From: Pelagomonas calceolata | Lineage: Eukaryota > Sar > Pelagophyceae > Pelagomonadales > Pelagomonadaceae | Length of the DNA: 64,000 nucleotides | Direction: 5' to 3' | Assembly: GCA_918797485.1 (NCBI GenBank) | Contig: CAKKNE010000001.1 | Coordinates: forward strand, 6,014,001 to 6,078,000 | Shown here: positions 55,289 to 62,204 of the stretch, one piece after another | How positions within the stretch are numbered: position 1 is the stretch's first letter | How the letters are laid out: the number at the start of each line of letters is the position of its first letter | Translations under genes and position numbers: made by a program | The notes under the pieces: generated by a model | The model's input: the letters and a program-made list of their open reading frames with translations, nothing else | Database searches by the model: none | Told to the model about the DNA's origin: nothing

Positions 55289-56653
55289 TTAGGCCGTCGT
55301 CATCCAGCCCAGCCCGAGGCCCTCCCAGTCGTAGAGGCACGTCGGGTGCCGCTCGCTCGCGTCGGGCAGGTTGCACCAGTCCTCGCCGTCGAAAAACCGC
55401 GCGTGCATGTTCACGCCGCGCTGGTGGCAGCCGCGGCCCGCGACGCAGGCCGGCTGCCGCTCCATGCACCGCTCGTCGCAGTGGTCCAGTTTTTCCAAAG
55501 GGCACTCGTGCGAATCCAATGAAGTGAAGACCTTGACCCAGATGAGGCCTCCCGCGCGCACCCGCCTCAAACAAAACTGCGGGATGCGGGCCGTCGGCAC
55601 GCCGTGGGCCTGGACCGTGTCGAAGAGGTGGCGCTCGCCGCTCAGCAGCTTGGGCGGGAGGGCCGGGCCGTTGCGCCGCGTCCGCTCGCGCCGCGACCGC
55701 GCGTTGAAGACGTGCCGATTCGAATCCTCGTGCTCCTTTTTGTGCTTCCTCAGCGTCTCGATGCGCGGCAGGTAGACGTGCACCATGGCCTCCCTTTCCC
55801 CAACCGCGAAGCGATCGTTCAACAGGAGTTCCGTGTTCACGGAGCAGCCGAAGTGCGGCACGAAGAGCTTGGCCACCGGCGACCGGTGCACGTACGCATA
55901 CGTCGCGCCGGGCACCTCCCGCGTGAAAATGGTGTCCACGCGCGCCGACACAACCACATCATACGTCCGGCCCGTCGCGACCTCGTGGCCCCGGATGAGG
56001 CCGCCCGACGCGCGCAGGCTGTAGAGGGCCCGCAGCAAATTCATGAGCGACGCCGAATTCTCTTCCCTCCCCTGCTGGATATTAGAACGTGTACGGTGGA
56101 TGCCCGCGAGCTGCGTCTTGCGGAACGACCGGATGAGGGGCGACAGCTTGTAGTCGATGACGCCCTGGTCCTCGACGGAATAGCGGCAGGGCCGGAACGC
56201 CTCCCAGGCGTCGGGGCCCGGCAACTCCACATTCACCTCCTTGCCCCGCGGGTTGTTGATCCTATCTACTACATTGGTATGGAGCAAGACGTCCGCCGAG
56301 TACGCGTGGTCTTGATATTTTAAGAGTGGTTTGAGCAGCATGTTCTCGAAGTTGATCGCCGTCGCGTTGTGTCTTATTAAACCGAACAGCGCGATGGCTA
56401 TTCTTATACCTTCGTTGCCCTGTCTATCATGAGCTTTATTCTGCAAATTACAGCGCTTCCGGTCGCCGCTCAATTCCTGCAGCCCGACGCGCGGCCGGCC
56501 CACCACCGCATCCGTCTCGGCCTGTTCCGCCTCCACATCGATGCACTTGACGAACCAGGGCGTCAGCTCCGTGCAGGGCTTCATGCCGTGGCGCTCGTGC
56601 TGCGAGAGGAAGCCTCCGTTCACGGCCGCGGCGCAGAGCAGCAACCGGCGCAT
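55289..56653 (-). CDS. Secretory glycosyltransferase-like protein
   Basis: 454 residues. Short signal peptide (RRLLLCAAAVNGGFLSQ). A recognisable N-terminal catalytic-like block: IRIAIALFGLIRHNATAINF, LLKPLLKYQDHAYSADVLLH then TNVVDRINN, and later YDVVVSARVDTIFTREVPGA with an acidic D-T pair, SPVAKLFVPHFGCSVNTELL, LNDRFAVGEREAMV. This pattern (LFGLxR at the start, DVLLHT, R-x-D, NDRFAxG) occurs in uncharacterised algal/plant glycosyltransferase-like proteins. The C-terminus is Cys-rich (CPLEKLDHCDERCMERQPAC). Substrate unknown. Confidence 0.65.
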   Translation of the reverse strand: MRRLLLCAAAVNGGFLSQHERHGMKPCTELTPWFVKCIDVEAEQAETDAVVGRPRVGLQELSGDRKRCNLQNKAHDRQGNEGIRIAIALFGLIRHNATAINFENMLLKPLLKYQDHAYSADVLLHTNVVDRINNPRGKEVNVELPGPDAWEAFRPCRYSVEDQGVIDYKLSPLIRSFRKTQLAGIHRTRSNIQQGREENSASLMNLLRALYSLRASGGLIRGHEVATGRTYDVVVSARVDTIFTREVPGATYAYVHRSPVAKLFVPHFGCSVNTELLLNDRFAVGEREAMVHVYLPRIETLRKHKKEHEDSNRHVFNARSRRERTRRNGPALPPKLLSGERHLFDTVQAHGVPTARIPQFCLRRVRAGGLIWVKVFTSLDSHECPLEKLDHCDERCMERQPACVAGRGCHQRGVNMHARFFDGEDWCNLPDASERHPTCLYDWEGLGLGWMTTA

Positions 56654-57040
56654 CGTCTCAGATGTGGTCTGCGGTCATCCAGCGATCGATACTGCTACTG
56701 GTGCGTCCGGTCGCCGCGCGGCACAGCAGTCGCCCCACTCTGGTCTGGGGACAGTGCTCCTCGGCAGGTGTTGGGCTGCCGCCGCGGCGTTGGCGTATGG
56801 GGCAGACGGTCCGAGGCGTGCGCTGGAGAGCACAGGAAACGCTGTGCGGGCGTATACGCCGCGATTTGCGCTTCGCGTCGCGTCTAGACCCGCACGTTCC
56901 CAAAAATCGGTTGCCGGCCGTGCGAATTCAGGGCCGTACGCATCACAGAGGGGGCCACGCGCACACAGCACGCCGCTACGATACGTCATTTGTCCCGGGG
57001 CAGCCTGCACCCAGCGATAGGCACGCCATCGACGCGCATC
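56654..57040. other. Divergent intergenic region with introner core fragment
   Basis: 390 bp. Immediately before the next ATG lies CACGCCATCGACGCGCATC (57022-57040), which matches the introner core; no terminal arms were found. Confidence 0.4.
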
Positions 57041-58543
57041 ATGGTGCCAGACAATCCGCTCACCTGCGCCGAGAAGCTCGCCGCGGCGCACGAGTCGGCG
57101 ACGCTGCTCCAGGCGAGCTGGAAGGTCGCGGACATCGTCGATGGTGCCCTGGAAGGCGCCGTCGCTAGCACTCTGGAGGACGCGAGCCGCCACCCCGTCG
57201 CCGAGGCGGCCGCCGCGGAGCTCCTCGGCGCGAGCGCGGCGCGGCACGGCGTCGAGGCGCGGCCCTGGTTATTAAGATCGCCCCACGCCGCGAAGCACGA
57301 ACGCAACGCCGTGCTGCGCGCCTGCGACCAGAACGTGAAGAGAGCGCTCGCTGCCAAGCTGGGTACGGATGAGAACTACAATGAAGCGCGCGCCGCCCTC
57401 GCGCCGGCTTTGCGAGTTGCGTACGAGCGCCACGGCGTCCTCTCCACGAAAGATGTTGATGAGAGCGCCCCGAAGCACGTCCGGTCGCTTTTGGAGCTGG
57501 TCGACGGCGCGGGCTTCCGCGCGGGCTGGGGGTGTAGAATCGAGGACGACGAGGCGTCGAAGACGGCGTCGTACGACGCGCCCGTGGCGGATACGCCCGA
57601 GGAGGCGTCGGAGGCCCTGCGCGTGATTCTGGACTGCCGCGGCTGGTCGCTGCCGCCGTCATTAAGAAGGAGACTGTGGCGGATCCGCGTCGGGCCCCTT
57701 CCCATGGCGCGGCGGGTGATGCGGGACGTTGCCAGACTCGAGGACGACGGCAAGCCCTGCTACGCGGCGCATCCCGCGGCCGGCGCGGCCTACGACGCCG
57801 CCTACAAAAGTTTTCCGCAAGCCTGGCGCCACGTCCTGGGCGAGGACGATGCTAAACTCGTCGAGGACGCGGCGGGGCGCGCGCTGATCGAGCTCCACGC
57901 GCTGAAGGGCACGTCGCTGGGGAAACGCGCGTCGACGTGCGCCGTCGCGGTCGCTTGTTTAGGGATCCGGCGAAGTTTTGATGATGGCGACCGCTTCTCC
58001 AGTTCCGAGCTGCTCTTGGTGCTGCTGCGCCTGCTGTCGCTGCCGCCGGGCCATTCGAACGACGGCGCCACCGACGGCGCGCAGCGCGTCGTGTCGGACC
58101 TCGACGAGCACGACCCCGAGTTGGCGCGGCATCTGCGCGCGGCGTCGGGCGGGCCCCAGCAATTGCGGGCGTTGCTCGCGGCGCGCGTCGACGTCTACTT
58201 GACGACGGTGTTTCCACTCGACGCGCTCCTGTTCGCCTGGGACCACTGCTTGCTAGACGGGTGGCGGGACGAGCTGCCGCGCTTTCTCGGGGACGCGTTG
58301 GGGTTGCTGCGGGACCAGCTCCTGTCCGCGACGACGCCGGCGGAGCTCGAGCTCGTGCTGCGGGACGCGCCGCGGGCGCTGCGGACGTGCGACGTGCGCG
58401 ACGCGTGGCGGGCGCGCCTCCGACGGAAGGCCGCATCTCCTATGTCGCCGACGCGGCTGGAGCGCTCCGCCTCGACGAGCAACGGCGGCGGCGACCACGT
58501 GTCGCCGACGCGGTTGCGGCGGTCGGCCACCGTTAGTTTCTAA
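57041..58543 (+). CDS. TBC-domain-like protein
   Basis: 500 residues from the ATG at 57041. N-terminal helical half (SATLLQASWKVADIVDGALE; VLRACDQNVKRALAAKLG). The second half has features of TBC/Rab-GAP domains: SLPPSLRRRLWRIRVGPLPM, a helix with FSSSELLLVLLRLLSL, LARHLRAASGGPQQLRALLA, VDVYLTTVFPLDALLFAWDH and CLLDGWRDELPRFLGDALGL. The arginine- and glutamine-finger motifs (IxxDxxR, YxQ) of active GAPs are not visible, so it may be a GAP-dead adaptor. The C-terminus has two SPTRLxRSA repeats, likely phosphorylation sites. Confidence 0.6.
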   Translation: MVPDNPLTCAEKLAAAHESATLLQASWKVADIVDGALEGAVASTLEDASRHPVAEAAAAELLGASAARHGVEARPWLLRSPHAAKHERNAVLRACDQNVKRALAAKLGTDENYNEARAALAPALRVAYERHGVLSTKDVDESAPKHVRSLLELVDGAGFRAGWGCRIEDDEASKTASYDAPVADTPEEASEALRVILDCRGWSLPPSLRRRLWRIRVGPLPMARRVMRDVARLEDDGKPCYAAHPAAGAAYDAAYKSFPQAWRHVLGEDDAKLVEDAAGRALIELHALKGTSLGKRASTCAVAVACLGIRRSFDDGDRFSSSELLLVLLRLLSLPPGHSNDGATDGAQRVVSDLDEHDPELARHLRAASGGPQQLRALLAARVDVYLTTVFPLDALLFAWDHCLLDGWRDELPRFLGDALGLLRDQLLSATTPAELELVLRDAPRALRTCDVRDAWRARLRRKAASPMSPTRLERSASTSNGGGDHVSPTRLRRSATVSF

Positions 58544-58564
58544 TCTTGTGTTACACTATACAGT

Positions 58565-60205
58565 CTACCTCGTGCCGTGCTTGCCCCAGCGGTCGGGCGT
58601 CTCGTAGCGCGCCTCCCACGAGAACGGCACGTCTCCTTGCGCGTAGGGCCTCGGCGGACACGGGAAGGGAAGGGGCACGATGGCGCCCTCCGAGCCTTGC
58701 GTCGTCCGGAGTGGCGCGCCCAGGATCGAGGGCGTCACGAGGACGCCGAGCTCCCAGTGCATGATGAAGAGCGTCCGGCCGCCGTCCCGCACGTTGCCCC
58801 AGGCGCCGCCCGAGAGGTTCGCCGACGTGAGGACGCTCCATCGAACCGTCGAGCCGTCTCCCGACACGCGCGTCCAAGTCTTGATGTGCGGCATCGCGCG
58901 GCGCCTCGCCGTCACGAAGTCGGACGACCCGTCCTTCGTCCAGCGGCAGAGCATCTCGCGGGGCGCCTTGTCGACGTTCTTCTGCGCGCTCGGCAGAGCG
59001 CCGCCGGCACCGTAGCCCTCGACGCTCGCGCACACTTCCGCGGCGGTCGGCCACACTATGCTGAGGTCCACTTCCGGAGGCGACGGACACAACCGTTTGG
59101 GGGCGTGAAAGGCGGCCTTGAGGACGGCAAGTGGCTTCGTGGGACTCGATAACGACGAAAACTGACAGTAAATCTTGTCCGTGGGCTTCTGGGCCGCGGC
59201 GTCGCCCTCATTCGCCAGGAGCGCCGCGACGCGGTTCGCGCCAAACGAGTGCAGGTCGGCGCCCGAGTGGTAGCCCGGCGTCGAGGCGACCAATCGGGCC
59301 TTGGCACCCGAGAAATCAAATTTCCGTAGGGCTTGAGCGATGGTCAGCTGCTCGTCGCCGCCGAAGGCCGCGCCGAGGCCCATCCAGCTCTGAGGCATTC
59401 GCGCAGCGTGCTTCTGTAACGACAAAAAGTACTTGACGAGCTGCTCCTCGAAGTCGCTGGTCGCAGGGGCGCCGGCCTTCTTGATCGGGAAGTTCTGCAT
59501 CCAAATCCCCTGCGTCTTGTTGTTGATGTCGCAGGAAATAATATTGGCCGTGTGGATCGCGACCCTTAAACTATCGTCGAAGCCGATGAGGAAGGCCTTG
59601 GAGTGGTGGCAGCCATAATCATTCTTGAATCCGAACGAGAGCTTCTTCGGCGTCATGTCGTAGATCGTGGCGTTCGGGGCGCATGACCGCAAGTCGCGCG
59701 CCGACCGCGCGCAGCCGTGGAAGACGATGAGGCGTTCGACGCTGAGCAAGGGCGAGCAATACTTTTTGAACGTGTGGCCGTTGATCTGGAAGTTGCTGAC
59801 GACGGCCCACAACGGCGAGCCCGCCATCACGTCGGCGAACGAGAGCGCGCAGCGGTTGCCCGGCGAGTCCGCGCCTCCGATGGCCCGCGTCAGCAGGGGC
59901 TGCCACGCGTAGCCGTTGCTCGACGTGGCCGGCGCGGCGGACGGCGCCTTGTCGGCCTCCTCTAGCCGCGCGAGCGCCTGCTCGTAGCGCTCCTCGACGT
60001 GCGATCGCTCCAGCAAATCGGACGTGCCGAGGCCGGCGGCGCGGATCGCCTCCTTCATGACCTTGATCGATTTAGCAGGCGGAGCAGGAGCAGGAGGCGC
60101 TGGCGCCGAGCCCGTGAAGACCACGGAGGAGTCATCGCTTTCCTCGCCGCCGCGCAAGTCCACGGTGCACGGCTTTTTGGGGTGCGGCTCGCTTGGCGTC
60201 TCCAT
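58565..60205 (-). CDS. TDP1: Tyrosyl-DNA phosphodiesterase 1
   Basis: 546 residues. Removes stalled topoisomerase I peptides from DNA 3' ends. Seen: disordered acidic N-terminus (GGEESDDSSVVFTGS), a SAP-like helix pair (IKVMKEAIRAAGLGTSDLLE), then the TDP1 body with both HKD half-sites: NDYGCHHSKAFLIGFDDSLR (H-x-K) with HTANIISCDINNKTQGIWMQ, and RAMPHIKTWTRVSG with WSVLTSANLSGGAWGN. QFSSLSSPTKPLAVLKAAF and ELGVLVTPSIL are also typical. Complete, single exon. The SAP-like module is an addition relative to animal and fungal TDP1. Confidence 0.93.
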   Translation of the reverse strand: METPSEPHPKKPCTVDLRGGEESDDSSVVFTGSAPAPPAPAPPAKSIKVMKEAIRAAGLGTSDLLERSHVEERYEQALARLEEADKAPSAAPATSSNGYAWQPLLTRAIGGADSPGNRCALSFADVMAGSPLWAVVSNFQINGHTFKKYCSPLLSVERLIVFHGCARSARDLRSCAPNATIYDMTPKKLSFGFKNDYGCHHSKAFLIGFDDSLRVAIHTANIISCDINNKTQGIWMQNFPIKKAGAPATSDFEEQLVKYFLSLQKHAARMPQSWMGLGAAFGGDEQLTIAQALRKFDFSGAKARLVASTPGYHSGADLHSFGANRVAALLANEGDAAAQKPTDKIYCQFSSLSSPTKPLAVLKAAFHAPKRLCPSPPEVDLSIVWPTAAEVCASVEGYGAGGALPSAQKNVDKAPREMLCRWTKDGSSDFVTARRRAMPHIKTWTRVSGDGSTVRWSVLTSANLSGGAWGNVRDGGRTLFIMHWELGVLVTPSILGAPLRTTQGSEGAIVPLPFPCPPRPYAQGDVPFSWEARYETPDRWGKHGTR

Positions 60206-60521
60206 GGCTATCCAGAGCTGCGATTGATGACGCCACGCGTCTCGTTTCGAAATGACTGATCGAAGACGAACTTCTAGTGTTGCAGCGTTGCCGTAAAACC
60301 GCCTAAACGACGGGGCACAAATCGTTCCCGCAGATTGCTAGTGTCTTACATGCCGCTAGCGTCGATTTTCTTCGCGGATCGCACGCTGCCTAAAAGGGCA
60401 CAAAGCGCTGACGTTGCAGTCCAGCACACGCAGCGGGCAAGCGATTCAACGCGTGAGGCAGCCCAGCTGGCAGTGAGGCAGGCAGCAGTGAGGGGAGTGA
60501 GGGGCAGCTGCCCGGACCACC
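60206..60521. other. Divergent promoter region
   Basis: 316 bp between TDP1 (minus) and the MLO-like gene (plus), with GCTAG-palindrome copy 9 near the middle. Confidence 0.4.
60337..60360 (-). promoter_or_regulatory. GCTAG-palindrome motif, copy 9
   Basis: GCTAGTGTCTTACATG followed by CCGCTAGC, reverse orientation, full consensus arms. 132 bp from the TDP1 start and 162 bp from the MLO-like start. Confidence 0.55.
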
Positions 60522-62183
60522 ATGGCAGCCGAGCACGCCCATCACGACGAGCACCGCCTCGACGTGAGCAGCGTCTCGGTCATGCTCATCCTCTTGATCG
60601 CCTTCACCTTAACGAGCGAGAAGCTGCTGCACGCGCTGCACCGCCGGCTCGGGCACGGCGCGAGCGTCGGCCAGGAGATCTTCCACAAAGTGAAGGATGA
60701 ATTGATGCTCGTCGGCGTCTTAACCTTATTGTTGGACGTCGCGGAGCACTCCTTCACGCCGACGCACGACGTCTTGGAGGCCTTCGAGTGGGCGCACCGG
60801 TTGCTGTTCGTGGCGGCGCTCGTGTTGGTGGCGTTCGCCGTGTCCCTCGCGGCGGCCTGCGCCGCGCTCACGGCGCGGTACCACGCCGTCGAGGGCGTGT
60901 CGCTGCAGGGCATCCTATCGAATGAAGATCGGGAAGCGACGATCCGCGTCGCCCATACCGACGTGAGGTGGCGCGAGGCGGCGACGTACTTTGCGCTGCG
61001 GGAGGATTTTTTTGCCCGGTGCGAGCTGCCGGCGGCCTTCGCCTTCTCGCGGTACCTCGAAGGGGCGCTGAAGGAATTTATCGTCGACCAGGTCGAGATC
61101 TACGCGTCGGCGTGGGGGGCGGTCGTTTGCGTGGTCTGCGCGAACTGGGCGCGGAGCCGCTACTTCAACGTCTGGAACGGGCGGGAGACGGACGTCTTCG
61201 TCTGCGGCGGCTGGTTGCTGGTGGTGCTCGCGTTACTGTTAAAGACGCGGCAGGACGCGGCGTGGGCCCACCTGCGAAGCGACCTGGGCTGCGCCACGGA
61301 CGACGCGCTCGTCGAGGCCTGTAGAAGAGCGCACAAGCGCCGGTCGAAGGAAAAAGCGATCAAGGAGGCCGAGGCGAGCCTCGAGCTCACGATCGAGCGG
61401 CGCGAGCACCGGCGGGAGCTCGAGAGGGAACGGTCGGCGTCGCCGCCCGCGTCGCCCACCTCCCCGAAGCGGGGCTTCGTCGGCCGCCTGCAGGCGCTGC
61501 GGGACCACCGCGCGGGCCGGCTCGACGACAACCAGCACCACGCGCGCACCGCGTCCACGCTGTCGGCGTGCGTCTCGGGCGTGCTGCTCCTGGTCTGCTT
61601 CTACGGCGCTTTATTACTATTACGCTACGGCGCGCTCGCCCTCGAGGTCTCCCGGTCGTACTTCGTCGCGGCGGCGCTGCCCGTCGTCCTCGTCTGCGAC
61701 GTCGTCCGGCGCCTCGTGCACCGCACGTCGTTCGTCGTCGCCGTGTCGCGCGTCGACGAGGCCGCCGTCGACGAGGTCCTGGAGGCGTCTTTGCAAACCT
61801 CGCATGACGTCGCGGCGCTCCGCGTGACGTTCAGGCAGGCGTTTGCTGCCCACGGTGGGAAATCACGGGCGGACCTGCGGGCAGTATTTGATCACTTCGA
61901 AGCTTCTGGGGATGGGGAATTAGATAGGGACGACGCGCGGGCGCTCATCAAGTGGGTCCTGAAACGGCGGATCTCGAAGGACCACTTCGACCGCGTCTGG
62001 CGCGAGCTGAACGTCGACGAGATCGGCGGCATCGGCTTCGCGGACTTCTCGTCGTTCTTCGACGACCCGGCGTTCCAGACGCCTCTGTTGGAAGCTCCTG
62101 GGATCGACCTCCGCGGCGTCGCCACGAAGAAGAAGAAGCGCTCGTTCTTCCACCGCAAGAAGAGCACTAAGAAGGTAGACTAA
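60522..62183 (+). CDS. MLO-like multi-pass membrane protein with EF-hand-like C-terminus
   Basis: 553 residues. The N-terminal segment follows plant MLO proteins: SVMLILLIAFTLTSEKLLHA, then HKVKDELMLVGVLTLLLDVA (the conserved K-x-E-L-M-L-x-G motif). Further hydrophobic segments: LLFVAALVLVAFAVSLAAAC, WGAVVCVVCANWARSR, VFVCGGWLLVVLALLL, VSGVLLLVCFYGALLLLRYG, YFVAAALPVVLVCDVVRRL. A charged cytoplasmic loop (KRRSKEKAIKEAEASLELTI) lies between. The C-terminus has two degenerate EF-hand-like helices-loops (FDHFEASGDGELDRDDARAL; LNVDEIGGIGFADFSSFF) and a Lys-rich end. Plant MLOs are calcium-channel-like and bind calmodulin; here the calcium sensor appears built in. Confidence 0.75.
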   Translation: MAAEHAHHDEHRLDVSSVSVMLILLIAFTLTSEKLLHALHRRLGHGASVGQEIFHKVKDELMLVGVLTLLLDVAEHSFTPTHDVLEAFEWAHRLLFVAALVLVAFAVSLAAACAALTARYHAVEGVSLQGILSNEDREATIRVAHTDVRWREAATYFALREDFFARCELPAAFAFSRYLEGALKEFIVDQVEIYASAWGAVVCVVCANWARSRYFNVWNGRETDVFVCGGWLLVVLALLLKTRQDAAWAHLRSDLGCATDDALVEACRRAHKRRSKEKAIKEAEASLELTIERREHRRELERERSASPPASPTSPKRGFVGRLQALRDHRAGRLDDNQHHARTASTLSACVSGVLLLVCFYGALLLLRYGALALEVSRSYFVAAALPVVLVCDVVRRLVHRTSFVVAVSRVDEAAVDEVLEASLQTSHDVAALRVTFRQAFAAHGGKSRADLRAVFDHFEASGDGELDRDDARALIKWVLKRRISKDHFDRVWRELNVDEIGGIGFADFSSFFDDPAFQTPLLEAPGIDLRGVATKKKKRSFFHRKKSTKKVD

Positions 62184-62204
62184 TGTCGTTAGTCCTAGGC
62201 CCCG

